From Streptomyces sp. NBC_00490 (GTDB taxonomy: Bacteria > Actinomycetota > Actinomycetes > Streptomycetales > Streptomycetaceae), in contig NZ_CP107869.1 of assembly GCF_036013645.1 (NCBI RefSeq), positions 8,866,001-8,930,000 on the forward strand: 64,000 nucleotides of DNA. The letters run 5' to 3'. Under the pieces are notes generated by a model that worked only from the letters and a program-made list of their open reading frames with translations, was not told the DNA's origin and made no database searches. The position numbers and the translations under genes are program-made. Shown in pieces: positions 46,169-55,173 of this stretch. Every line of letters starts with the position of its first letter. The first letter of the stretch is position 1.

Positions 46169-47469
46169 CCGGTGCCGTCCTTCGGCCTCAGCACCATGCC
46201 CGCGACGACCGCGCAGCACAGCAGCCCGACCGCGGAACCCGCCAGCGCCGGGCCGTAGCCCCACACCGTCCAGGCGGCGCCGAACCCCAGCGAGCAGCAG
46301 AACCGGGCCAGCGCCTGACTCGTGCCGACGATGGCGAGACCGCTGGCGCGCAGATGCTCGGGCACCGTGGCGGACAGGGCGGCGGGCAGCACCCCGTCGG
46401 TGGCGGCGTAGAACACGCCGTGCAGGGCGAGGACGAGGAAGGGCAGGGCGGGTGTGGCCGGGGCCCACAGCAGCAGCGCGTAGGCGGTGAGCAGGGCCAT
46501 GTGCCCGGCGAGGAACACGGTGTGCCGTCCGATCCGGTCGGCCAGCGCGCCGAAGGGCACGGCCAGCAGCAGGAAGACGACGGCGGTGCCCAGCGGCAGC
46601 AGCGGGAACCACTCCTCGGCGAGGCCCGCGCGCCGTTGCAGGAGCAGGTAGACGAACGCGTCGCTGACGGTGGTCAGTCCGAGCAGCGCGGCACAGCCGG
46701 CGAGGGCCCGCAGCCGAGGCAGCCGGAGCAGGGCGAGCGCCTCACGGACGCGGACGGGCGGCCTGCCCTGCGGCGCGCCCGCCGCATCGGTCGGAGCATC
46801 GTGGAGTGTGCCTGCCCCGTCGGGCACCGTGTCCTGCCGTCTGCCCGGCACGAACAGCACCAGGACGACCACGCCGAGCACGGCCACGCACGCGCTCACC
46901 CCGAACACGGCGTCGTAGCCGTCGGCCGCCGCGTTGAGGATGAGGAACGCCGCCAGCGGGCCGAGCATCGCGCCGGTGGTGTCCATCGCCCGGTGGATGC
47001 CGAAGGCCCGGCCCTGGCGGTCGGACGGGGTGGACAGGGAGATCATCGCGTCGCGCGGGGCGGTGCGCAGGCCCTTGCCGGTGCGGTCCAGGGCGAGGAC
47101 CGTGCCGAGCGCGCCGATGCTGCTCGTGAGCAGCAGCAGCGGTTTGCACAGCGCGGACAGGCCGTATCCGAGCCCGGCGATCAGCTTGTGGTTGCGGGCG
47201 CGGTCGGCGAGGTGACCGCCGGTGAGCTGGACCAGCGCGCTGACGCCGTTGTAGACACCGTCGAGGGCGCCGAATCCCAGGGGACTGAAACCGAGCGTGG
47301 TCACCAGGTAGAGCGGCAGGACGGCGGTGACCATCTCCGAGGAGATGTCGGTGATCAGGCTGACCGTGCCCAGCACGAGCACGACCGGGGCGACCTTGGG
47401 CCGCAGGCCGCGTCTTCGGCCCCGCTCGGTGTCCGCCCCGGCGGGTGCGGAGCGGTCGGTGAGATACAT
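46165..47469 (-). CDS. MFS transporter
   Basis: 434 residues, about 12 transmembrane helices in two halves with a central loop rich in Asp/Pro/Arg (about 210-245). MFS loop motifs include GGHLADRARNHK and LDRTGKGLRTAPRDAMI. The substrate is unknown. It is sandwiched between a GT2 (25-bp gap upstream) and a coupled exported protein, so it may move a sugar or lipid-linked intermediate for the neighbouring polysaccharide locus (inference). Confidence 0.87.
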   Translation of the reverse strand: MYLTDRSAPAGADTERGRRRGLRPKVAPVVLVLGTVSLITDISSEMVTAVLPLYLVTTLGFSPLGFGALDGVYNGVSALVQLTGGHLADRARNHKLIAGLGYGLSALCKPLLLLTSSIGALGTVLALDRTGKGLRTAPRDAMISLSTPSDRQGRAFGIHRAMDTTGAMLGPLAAFLILNAAADGYDAVFGVSACVAVLGVVVLVLFVPGRRQDTVPDGAGTLHDAPTDAAGAPQGRPPVRVREALALLRLPRLRALAGCAALLGLTTVSDAFVYLLLQRRAGLAEEWFPLLPLGTAVVFLLLAVPFGALADRIGRHTVFLAGHMALLTAYALLLWAPATPALPFLVLALHGVFYAATDGVLPAALSATVPEHLRASGLAIVGTSQALARFCCSLGFGAAWTVWGYGPALAGSAVGLLCCAVVAGMVLRPKDGTG

Positions 47470-47494
47470 GTCCAGGACTCCAGGTGCGCTGCGT

Positions 47495-48349
47495 TCAGTT
47501 CTGCCGGCTGCTCTCGTCCCGCAGCCAGGTGCCGAAGTCCTGGGCCCTGACGGCCTTCTGGGCCTTGCGCCGGGCGACGACCGCCGCGGCGACGAAGACC
47601 ACGACGGCAGGGAGGAGCTTCGGCTCCGCGCGGAGCAGGGCGATGAGATCCGCCTTGCTCGTGCGGGCGGTGGCCTCCTCCGGTCCCCGGTGCTGCTCGA
47701 CCTGGGTGGTGGAGACCGCGGCCCGGATCCGCCGATTGATCAGATCCGGCCAGGTACGCGGCGGGTGGACGACGACCTCGGCCGCGCCGACCACGAGCCG
47801 CTCCGCGGGGGCGAACGCCAGGGACGCGGCCAGGTCGTCGGCCATCAGCGGCGGCAGCGCGGCGATCCGGGCATGTCCGGCCTTGGAGACCGCGATGACG
47901 CCCCGGCCGAACAACCCCTCGCGCACGACCGGCAGTCGCTGCCACACCCGGTAGTAGGCACGCACCCGCCAGGCACAGCCGTCCAGGGGAATCCGCCGTG
48001 CGGGCGCGGTGGCGAGGATGCCCGAGACGCCGTCGTCCAGGGGTTCCGTCAGCGCCCGTACGTCGGCTCCCGTGATCACGACGTCGGCGTCCACGTAGAC
48101 GCGGGGGAAGCCGCGCGCGTGATCGTCACCGGCCCGCAGGGCGGCGTGCTTGGACGGGGTGGGGATCTCGACCACCCGCACACGGGGGCCGCGGGCGGCG
48201 GCGATCCGCGCCGTGTCGTCCGTGCAGCCATTGCATACGACCACGATGTCGTTTTCGTCCTCGCGGGATTCGGAATCGGCCAGAAGTGAATCCAGTAGCC
48301 GGGCGATGACTTGCGCTTCGTTGTGGGCCGGGATCACGATGCTCGTCAC
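47495..48349 (-). CDS. family 2 glycosyltransferase
   Basis: 284 residues with the GT-A start SIVIPAHNEAQVIARLLDSL, nucleotide-binding VVVCNGCTDDTARIA and the metal motif VYVDADVVI. A C-terminal helix (LLPAVVVFVAAAVVARRK) suggests membrane attachment. First gene of the minus-strand arm of the polysaccharide locus, divergent from the sugar transferase. Confidence 0.88.
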   Translation of the reverse strand: MTSIVIPAHNEAQVIARLLDSLLADSESREDENDIVVVCNGCTDDTARIAAARGPRVRVVEIPTPSKHAALRAGDDHARGFPRVYVDADVVITGADVRALTEPLDDGVSGILATAPARRIPLDGCAWRVRAYYRVWQRLPVVREGLFGRGVIAVSKAGHARIAALPPLMADDLAASLAFAPAERLVVGAAEVVVHPPRTWPDLINRRIRAAVSTTQVEQHRGPEEATARTSKADLIALLRAEPKLLPAVVVFVAAAVVARRKAQKAVRAQDFGTWLRDESSRQN

Positions 48350-48603
48350 CTGGGCAGTATGCAGTCGATGTCACTAATGCGAAGTGTGTTTCGTCCAACT
48401 GTTCCCGTGGCTGTGTCCGGTGGTCTAGATTGAGGGCCGCCGAGACGGTTTGGGTGGGGAATGCGAGGCCGCGAGGCACAGGCCAACATGTAGGGGACAT
48501 GCGGCGGTTGGGGAACCGCTGAGGCTTCTTTCTTTCATCTGCCGGTGTGCCGGGGGCACATCGGCGTTCGGTCAGCAGTAACCGCGCACGTGGTGGGGGG
48601 CGC
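48350..48603. other. divergent promoter region of the polysaccharide locus
   Basis: A 254-bp spacer. It holds TGGTCTAGA (48421-48429), the left half of a DasR-type site without a good right half, an inverted repeat CATGT-N5-ACATG (48487-48501), and a hairpin GCGGTT-GGGG-AACCGC (48504-48519) followed by a pyrimidine stretch. GGTGGGGGGC precedes the sugar-transferase ATG. No RNA gene recognised. Confidence 0.45.
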
Positions 48604-50043
48604 ATGACCATTGAGGTCACGCATGAGCAACTGGATGTGGAACGCAGGACTCCACAAGGCCGCCGAAGACCTTGGGAAAAGAAGTACCGGATAGTTCTGC
48701 TGGTCGCCGACGGCCTCGCGGCCGTCGTCGCGGCCCTGGTGATCCACGCGGTGTACGGCCGCTGGGCGGTGGCCCTGGTGCTGCCCCCGGTATGGCTCGC
48801 GGCCATGGCGGCCCACCGGTCCTACGACCGCAGGGCCCTGGGACTGGGGACCGAGGAGTACCGCCGCGTGCTCCGGGGCGCAGTCGCACTGCCGGCGCTG
48901 GCCGCCGTCGCGCACTGGACGTTCACGCGCGACCCGGGCCTCTTCCATGACATGACCATGGCCGCAGTGCCGGCCGCCGCCCTCGCCCTGCTGGTCCGGT
49001 ACACGCTGCGCCGCCGGCTGCACCGGCGATGGGCCCGGGAGCGGGGCGGGAGCGCGACGCTCCTCGTCGGTCCGTCGCGCGGCATCGTGGAACTGGTCGC
49101 CGTGCTGCGGCGCGGCGGGGTCCAGGAACTCCAGGCCGCCGGCGTGTGTCTGAGCGACCCGCAGAACGCGGCGGAGATCCGCAGACTGGGGCTCCCGGTC
49201 CTCGGCGGCGTCGACACCATGGACGACGTCATCCGGGCCCTGGGCATCGGCACCGTCGTGGTGCTGCCCGCGCCCGAGTACGACGCCTCCGTCCTGCGCC
49301 GCATCTCCTGGACGGCCGCCGTGCAGGGCGTCGACTTCCTGCTGGCCCCCGTACTGGCCGACGTCTCCGCCGCCCGGCTGACCGTACGGCCCACCAACGG
49401 GGTGCCCCTGATGCGGATCCAGGCGCCGAAACTCTCCCGCGTCTCCCGGCTGCCCAAGGAACTCCTGGACCGCGCGCTCGCGGCGCTGCTCCTGCTCCTC
49501 CTCGCCCTGCCCATGCTGGCGATCGCCCTGATCGTCCGGCTGGACAGCTCCGGCCCCGCACTCTTCCGACAACAGCGGGTGGGCCGGTTCGGCGACCACT
49601 TCACCATGTTCAAGTTCCGCACGATGCGGCCCGACTCGGAGGCCCTGCGGGCCGAGTTGGAACACCTCAACCAGAACAGCGACGGCCTGCTGTTCAAGGT
49701 GAAGGAGGACCCGCGGATCACCCGGGTCGGTTCCTTCCTGCGCCGCACCTCGCTCGACGAACTGCCGCAGCTGCTCAATGTGATCGGCGGCCACATGTCG
49801 CTGGTCGGCCCCCGCCCGTCCCTGCCCGAGGAGGTGGAGGAGTACCCGTCGGAGGTCAAGCGGCGGCTGCTCGTGAAACCCGGCCTCACCGGGCTGTGGC
49901 AGGTCAGCGGCCGCTCCGACCTGCCCTGGGACGAGGCGGTCCGGCTCGATCTCGGATACGTGGACAACTGGTCGATGGGCCTGGACCTGTCGATCCTGGC
50001 GCGCACCGGCTCCGCGGTGGTGCGCGGAACGGGGGCCTACTGA
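48604..50043 (+). CDS. polyprenyl-phosphate sugar-1-phosphate transferase
   Basis: 479 residues. Four N-terminal membrane helices and a Rossmann-like CoA-binding-type domain (about 130-255), then a membrane helix and PF02397 catalytic domain (about 290-475): FRQQRVGRFGDHFTMFKFRTM, SLDELPQLLNVIGGHMSLVGP, GLTGLWQVSGRS. It loads the first sugar-phosphate onto undecaprenyl-phosphate (WbaP/WcaJ type) and marks the start of a Wzy-type pathway. ATG at 48604 from a strong GGTGGGGGG site. Next gene overlaps (TGATG). Confidence 0.93.
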   Translation: MTIEVTHEQLDVERRTPQGRRRPWEKKYRIVLLVADGLAAVVAALVIHAVYGRWAVALVLPPVWLAAMAAHRSYDRRALGLGTEEYRRVLRGAVALPALAAVAHWTFTRDPGLFHDMTMAAVPAAALALLVRYTLRRRLHRRWARERGGSATLLVGPSRGIVELVAVLRRGGVQELQAAGVCLSDPQNAAEIRRLGLPVLGGVDTMDDVIRALGIGTVVVLPAPEYDASVLRRISWTAAVQGVDFLLAPVLADVSAARLTVRPTNGVPLMRIQAPKLSRVSRLPKELLDRALAALLLLLLALPMLAIALIVRLDSSGPALFRQQRVGRFGDHFTMFKFRTMRPDSEALRAELEHLNQNSDGLLFKVKEDPRITRVGSFLRRTSLDELPQLLNVIGGHMSLVGPRPSLPEEVEEYPSEVKRRLLVKPGLTGLWQVSGRSDLPWDEAVRLDLGYVDNWSMGLDLSILARTGSAVVRGTGAY

Positions 50044-51122
50044 TGGACCGGAAGAAGAGGAACCAAGTGACCGAGACCGCGGAGCCGTTGGGAGTCGCAG
50101 TCGTCGGGGCCGGCTACTGGGGTCCCAACCTTGTCCGTAACTTCCAGGCCAGCGAACGCTTCAGGCTGCGCTGGCTGTGCGACCTCGACGTGGAGCGGGC
50201 CCAGCGGGTCCTCGGCGGCTACTCGACGGTGCAGCCCACCGCGGACTACGCGGCCGTCCTTGCCGACCCCTCCGTCGACGCCATCGCCGTGGCCACACCC
50301 GCCGGCACCCACCTCGACATCGCCCTGGCCGCCCTGCGCGCCGGAAAGCACGTCCTCGTGGAGAAGCCCCTCGCGGCGACCTACGCCGACGGGCTGCGCC
50401 TGGTGACCGAGGCGGAGGAGCGCGGGCTCACCCTGATGTGCGACCACACCTACTGCTACACACCCGCGGTGGGCCGCATCCGGGAACTGGTCCGCTCCGG
50501 CGAACTCGGCGAGATCCACTTCGTCGACTCGGTCCGGATCAACCTGGGCCTCGTGCAGAAGGACATCGACGTCCTGTGGGACCTGGCCCCGCACGACCTG
50601 TCGATCCTGGACTTCATCCTCCCCGACACCGTCGTGCCGGTCGCCGTCGCCGCCCACGGGGCCGACCCGATCGGCGCCGGACAGGCCTGCGTGGCCTATC
50701 TGACGCTCACGCTCAGCACGGGTGCCATCGCCCACGTGCACGTCAACTGGCTGTCGCCGACCAAGGTGCGGACCACCATGGTGGGCGGCTCCAAGCGCAC
50801 CCTCGTGTGGGACGACCTCAACCCGGCCCAGCGCGTGGCGATCTTCGACCGGGGCGTGGACCTGGCCTCGCCCCAGGAGATCGGCGTGGACGAACGCCGG
50901 GACATGCTCATCTCGTACCGCTCCGGCGACATGGTCGCCCCCGCCATCGGCGAGAAGGAGGCGCTGCGCAGCATGGTCGACGAGTTCGGCGACGCGATCC
51001 GGCAGCGCCGGGCGCCGCTGACCGACGGCCGGGCCGGCCTCAGGGTGCTGGACATCCTCGAAGCGGCCTCCCGCAGCCTGGAGTTCCGCGGTGCGGTCGT
51101 CGGCCTGCGTACCGGCCACTGA
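50043..51122 (+). CDS. Gfo/Idh/MocA-family sugar oxidoreductase
   Basis: 359 residues. N-terminal NAD fold (GVAVVGAGYWGPNLVRNF), catalytic VEKPLA (Lys-Pro motif), CDHTYCYTPAV and C-terminal sheet domain with APHDLSIL. WlbA/WbpB-like members oxidise nucleotide-sugar C3 for amination, which would fit the following aminotransferase. A GTG at 50067 is an alternative start. Confidence 0.88.
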   Translation: MDRKKRNQVTETAEPLGVAVVGAGYWGPNLVRNFQASERFRLRWLCDLDVERAQRVLGGYSTVQPTADYAAVLADPSVDAIAVATPAGTHLDIALAALRAGKHVLVEKPLAATYADGLRLVTEAEERGLTLMCDHTYCYTPAVGRIRELVRSGELGEIHFVDSVRINLGLVQKDIDVLWDLAPHDLSILDFILPDTVVPVAVAAHGADPIGAGQACVAYLTLTLSTGAIAHVHVNWLSPTKVRTTMVGGSKRTLVWDDLNPAQRVAIFDRGVDLASPQEIGVDERRDMLISYRSGDMVAPAIGEKEALRSMVDEFGDAIRQRRAPLTDGRAGLRVLDILEAASRSLEFRGAVVGLRTGH

Positions 51123-51134
51123 CCGTTCGCACGC

Positions 51135-52151
51135 ATGGAGACATTCCTTGAGAAGTCCGGTGAGAGGGAAGTGCAGTTGAGCAGCGTACGAGGCAAGAAG
51201 ATCCTGGTCACCGGGGGAGCGGGCACCATCGGCTCCAACCTCGTCGACCTCCTGGCCGAAGGCGGCGCCCGCGAGATCGTGGTGCTGGACAACTTCGTGC
51301 GCGGACGGCGGGCCAACCTCGCCCAGGCCCTTCCCAGCGGTGTCGTGGAGGTCGTCGAGGGCGACATCCGGGACATCGACACCGTGAAGAAGGTCACCGA
51401 GGGCGCCGACCTGGTGTTCCACCTCGCCGCGATCCGCATCACCCAGTGCGCGGAGGAGCCCCGGCTCGCCAACGAGGTGCTGGTCGACGGCACGTTCAAC
51501 GTCCTGGAGGCGGCGGCCGCGGCCGGCGTCACCAAGGTCGTCGCCTCGTCGTCGGCGTCCGTCTACGGCATGGCCGAGACCTTCCCGACGACCGAGCGCC
51601 ACCACGCGTACAACAACGACACGTTCTACGGCGCGGCCAAGGCCTTCAACGAGGGCATGCTGCGCAGCTTCCACGCCATGTACGGCCTGGACTACGTGGC
51701 GCTGCGCTACTTCAACGTCTACGGCCCGCGGATGGACATCCACGGCCTCTACACCGAGGTGCTCATCCGCTGGATGGAGCGCATCGAGTCGGGCGAGCCA
51801 CCGCTGATCCTCGGCGACGGCACCCAGACCATGGACTTCGTCGACGTCCGCGACATCGCCAGAGCCAATGTGCTCGCCGCCGAGTCGGATCTCACCGACG
51901 AGGTGTTCAACGTCGCGTCCGGTACGGAGACCTCGCTGCGCGAACTCGCCGACGGGCTGCTGGAGGCGATGGGAGCGTCCGGTCTGGAGCCGGTGCACGG
52001 GCCCGCCCGCGCCGTCAACGGGGTGAGCCGGCGCCTCGCGGACACCTCGCGGGCCGCCGAGCGGCTCGGGTTCACGGCGCAGATCGATCTGCGGACGGGA
52101 CTCAAGGACCTGGTGGCGTGGTGGCGCGCGGAGCGGGAGGCGGCCAAGTGA
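51135..52151 (+). CDS. NAD-dependent SDR nucleotide-sugar epimerase/dehydratase
   Basis: 338 residues. Extended SDR: KILVTGGAGTIGSNLVDLL, NAD Asp (VVLDNFVRG), and catalytic Ser plus YGAAK (Y-x3-K). The ATG at 51135 gives a 22-residue lead-in without ribosome-binding site; TTG at 51177, 6 nt after GAGGGA, gives a more usual N-terminus and may be the true start. Probable 4-epimerase of a nucleotide sugar. Stop overlaps the next start (GTGA). Confidence 0.86.
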   Translation: METFLEKSGEREVQLSSVRGKKILVTGGAGTIGSNLVDLLAEGGAREIVVLDNFVRGRRANLAQALPSGVVEVVEGDIRDIDTVKKVTEGADLVFHLAAIRITQCAEEPRLANEVLVDGTFNVLEAAAAAGVTKVVASSSASVYGMAETFPTTERHHAYNNDTFYGAAKAFNEGMLRSFHAMYGLDYVALRYFNVYGPRMDIHGLYTEVLIRWMERIESGEPPLILGDGTQTMDFVDVRDIARANVLAAESDLTDEVFNVASGTETSLRELADGLLEAMGASGLEPVHGPARAVNGVSRRLADTSRAAERLGFTAQIDLRTGLKDLVAWWRAEREAAK

Positions 52152-53287
52152 GCACCGACCGCATCCCCGTGATGATCCCCTGGCTCGGCGAGGAGGAGGC
52201 CAAGGCGGCCTCCGACGCGGTGCTGTCCGGATGGGTCGCCCAGGGCCCCCGGGTCGCCGCGTTCGAGCGGGCCTTCGCGGAGCGGGTGGGCGCCGAGCAC
52301 GCCGTCGCGGTCAGCTCGTGCACCACCGCCCTGCACCTGGCGCTCGTCGCCCTCGGCCTCGGCCCGGGCGACGAGGTCGTGGTGCCCTCGCTGTCGTTCA
52401 TCGCCACCGCCAACGCCGTACGGTACGTCGGCGCCGAGCCGGTGTTCGCGGACGTCGACCTGGCCACCGGCAACCTCACCCCGGCCACCGTCGACGCGGT
52501 CCGCACCCCTCGTACCAAGGCCGTCCTCGCCGTCCACCAGGGCGGCGTACCCGCCGACGTGCACAGCCTGCGCGCCGCCTGCGCCGACTGGGACCTGCCC
52601 CTCGTGGAGGACGCGGCCTGCGCCATCGGCTCCACCGTCGGCGGCAAGCCCGTCGGACACGGCGCGCTGATCGCCGCGTGGTCCTTCCACCCCCGCAAGC
52701 TCGTCACCACCGGTGAGGGCGGCATGGTCACCACCGACGACGCCGAGTGGGCGGCACGGCTGCGCCGGCTGCGCGAGCACGGCATGAACGCCTCCGCGGC
52801 GGACCGCCATGCGAGCAACAAACCCGTCCTGGAGAGCTACCTCGAGGTCGGCTACAACTACCGGATGACGGACGTCCAGGCCGCGATCGGTCTGGTCCAG
52901 CTCGGCAAGCTCGACGCGATGATCGCGCGCCGCCGCGAACTGGCGGCCCGCTACGACGAGTTGCTGCGGGACGTCACCGGCCTCACCCCGGTGCGCGACC
53001 CCGCGCACGGGCAGAGCAACTTCCAGTCCTACTGGGTGCTGCTGGACGGGGAGTTCCCCGTCGGCCGGGACGACCTGCTCGCCGCGCTCGCCGCGGCCGG
53101 TGTCTCCGCCCGGCGCGGGATCATGGCCTCGCACCTCGAACCCGCCTACGCGGGCCACCCCGGCGCACCGCTGCCGGTCACCGAGCGGATCACCCGGGAC
53201 TCGCTGATCCTGCCGCTGTTCCACACGATGACCGAGGCCCAGCAGGACCGCGTCGTGGCGGCCCTGCGGGAGCAGGCCCGTAGATGA
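52148..53287 (+). CDS. DegT/DnrJ/EryC1-family sugar aminotransferase (first copy)
   Basis: 379 residues, fold-type I PLP enzyme: SSCTTALHLALVALGLGPGDE, VEDAACAIGSTVGGKPVG and PLP-Lys184 in AAWSFHPRKLVTTGEGGMV. The SFHPRK form resembles the PglE/ArnB group that makes 4-amino sugars. It overlaps the previous stop (GTGA) and the next start (ATGA), so it is tightly coupled to the PglD-like acetyltransferase. Confidence 0.9.
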   Translation: MSTDRIPVMIPWLGEEEAKAASDAVLSGWVAQGPRVAAFERAFAERVGAEHAVAVSSCTTALHLALVALGLGPGDEVVVPSLSFIATANAVRYVGAEPVFADVDLATGNLTPATVDAVRTPRTKAVLAVHQGGVPADVHSLRAACADWDLPLVEDAACAIGSTVGGKPVGHGALIAAWSFHPRKLVTTGEGGMVTTDDAEWAARLRRLREHGMNASAADRHASNKPVLESYLEVGYNYRMTDVQAAIGLVQLGKLDAMIARRRELAARYDELLRDVTGLTPVRDPAHGQSNFQSYWVLLDGEFPVGRDDLLAALAAAGVSARRGIMASHLEPAYAGHPGAPLPVTERITRDSLILPLFHTMTEAQQDRVVAALREQARR

Positions 53288-53985
53288 ACGAACTGGTGAT
53301 CATCGGCGCGGGCGGCTTCGCCCGGGAGACCGCACAGGCCGTACACGACGCGGGCGAACTCAAGCTGCTCGGACACCTCGACGACAATCCCGCCCTGCAC
53401 GGCACGGAGGTCGACGGTGTCCCCGTCCTCGGCGACTGCGACCTGGTCCACGGTCTGCCCGGGGCCCGCGTGGTGATCTGTGTGGGCAACCCCCGGGACT
53501 ACGCGGCCCGCGCCCGGCTGGTGCGCCGGCTCGGCCTGCCCGCGGACCGCTACGCCACCGTGGTCCATCCCACGGCGGTGGTGTCGGCGACCTCCGAGGT
53601 CGGCCCCGGCTCGGTCCTGCTCGCGCACTGCGTCCTGACCGCCGCCGTCAGGGTGGGCGCGCAGGTAGCGGTGATGCCGCACGTGGTCCTCACCCATGAC
53701 GACGTGGTCGACGACCACGTCACGCTCACCTCCGGCGTCCGCCTGGGCGGGGGCGTCCGGCTGGAGCGCGGCGCCTATGTGGGTTCCGGGGCGCTGGTCA
53801 GGGAGGGCACGACGGTCGGTGCCTGGTCCCAGATCGGGATGGGGAGCAACGTGCTCGGCGACGTTCCGCCGGGCGAGGTCTGGGTGGGGAGCCCGGCCCG
53901 ACGACTGCGCGCGGCCGGGGCGCCCGCGCTCGACGAACTGCGACGCGGGCAGGGCTCGCGCCACGAACAGTGGGGGGACCACTGA
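53284..53985 (+). CDS. NeuD/PglD-like sugar O/N-acetyltransferase
   Basis: 233 residues. N-terminal PglD-type nucleotide-sugar domain (NELVIIGAGGFARETAQAV, LLGHLDDNPALHGTEVDG) and a left-handed beta-helix of hexapeptide repeats (VVSATSEVGPGSVLLAHCVLT, VRLERGAYVGSGALVREGTTV) with a catalytic-type His in VVLTHDDV. Acetylates the amino group made by the preceding aminotransferase (inference from PglE-PglD pairing). Confidence 0.88.
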   Translation: MNELVIIGAGGFARETAQAVHDAGELKLLGHLDDNPALHGTEVDGVPVLGDCDLVHGLPGARVVICVGNPRDYAARARLVRRLGLPADRYATVVHPTAVVSATSEVGPGSVLLAHCVLTAAVRVGAQVAVMPHVVLTHDDVVDDHVTLTSGVRLGGGVRLERGAYVGSGALVREGTTVGAWSQIGMGSNVLGDVPPGEVWVGSPARRLRAAGAPALDELRRGQGSRHEQWGDH

Positions 53986-53986
53986 C

Positions 53987-55105
53987 ATGAACCAGATTCC
54001 GCTGGTCGACCTCAAGGCGGCCCACGAGGACGTCGCCGACGAGGTACGGGCCGGATTCGAACGGGTCCTGGCCAACACCGCGTTCATCGGCGGCGACGAG
54101 GTCCGCGGCTTCGAGCGCGAGTACGCCGACTTCGGCTCGGTCGCGCACTGCGTGGGTGTCGCCAACGGCACCGACGCCCTCGAACTCGCCCTGCGCGTCA
54201 GCGGGGTAGGGCCCGGCGACGAGGTCGTCGTCCCCGCCAACACCTTCATCGCCACCGCCGGTGCGGTGGCCAGAACAGGCGCGACGCCGGTCCTCGCGGA
54301 CTGCCTGCCCGACACCTATCTGCTCGACCCCCAGGCGGCACTGGACGCGGTCGGCCCGGCCACCCGTGCGGTGGTACCCGTGCACCTCTACGGTCAGATG
54401 GCCGACGTGACGGCCCTGTCCGACCGACTCCCCGGCCATGTACGGATCGTGGAGGACGCCGCCCAGTGCCAGGGTGCCACCCGCGACGGCCGGTCACCGG
54501 GCAGCGGCCTGATCGCGGCGACCAGCTTCTACCCGGGCAAGAACCTCGGCGCCTACGGCGACGCGGGCGCGGTGCTGACCGACGACGGCGAACAGGCCGA
54601 CCTGGTGCGGGCGATCGCGAACCACGGCGGCGTCGCCAAGTACCGCCACGACGTCCCGGGGTTCAACAGCCGGCTGGACGGGCTCCAGGCCGTCGTCCTG
54701 CGGGCGAAGCTCGCCCGGCTGGCGGACGGCAACGCCGCCCGACGGGCGGCCGCGGCCCGCTACGACACGCTCCTCGCCGACCTGGCGGCCGCCGGCCGGG
54801 TCGTGCTCCCGACGACGGACACGGGCAACGTCCACGTCTGGCACCTGTACGTCGTCCAGGTCGCCGGCGCCGACCGCGACGACATCGTCGGCAAGCTCAA
54901 CGCCGAGGGCATCGGTGCCGGAGTGCACTATCCCGCCCCGGTCCACCTCACACCGGCGTACCGCCATCTCGGCCACGCCCGGGGCGACTTCCCGCACGCC
55001 GAACAGACGGCGGACCGGATCCTGTCGCTTCCGCTCCACCCGCACCTCACCGCCGACCAGCAGCAACGCGTCGTGGACACCCTCGCCCACGCCCTGCGCG
55101 GCTGA
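53987..55105 (+). CDS. DegT/DnrJ/EryC1-family sugar aminotransferase (second copy)
   Basis: 372 residues. GVANGTDALELALRVSGVGP, PANTFIATAGAVARTGATPV, DAAQCQGATRDGR and PLP-Lys185 in TSFYPGKNLGAYGDAGA. The SFYPGKNLG and GTDAL forms are typical of the FdtB/WbpE/QdtB 3-amino-sugar group, unlike the first copy, so two different amino groups may be installed. ATG at 53987 just after the previous stop. Confidence 0.9.
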   Translation: MNQIPLVDLKAAHEDVADEVRAGFERVLANTAFIGGDEVRGFEREYADFGSVAHCVGVANGTDALELALRVSGVGPGDEVVVPANTFIATAGAVARTGATPVLADCLPDTYLLDPQAALDAVGPATRAVVPVHLYGQMADVTALSDRLPGHVRIVEDAAQCQGATRDGRSPGSGLIAATSFYPGKNLGAYGDAGAVLTDDGEQADLVRAIANHGGVAKYRHDVPGFNSRLDGLQAVVLRAKLARLADGNAARRAAAARYDTLLADLAAAGRVVLPTTDTGNVHVWHLYVVQVAGADRDDIVGKLNAEGIGAGVHYPAPVHLTPAYRHLGHARGDFPHAEQTADRILSLPLHPHLTADQQQRVVDTLAHALRG

Positions 55106-55173
55106 CCGGCCCCTCAACACGCTCCACCCCCACGTCACGGGGCGCTCCTGCACAGCACCGCTGAGAGGTACAC

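Noticed and set aside
48421..48429. Full DasR operator
   Set aside because: Only the left half matches. Reported as a half-site with low interest.
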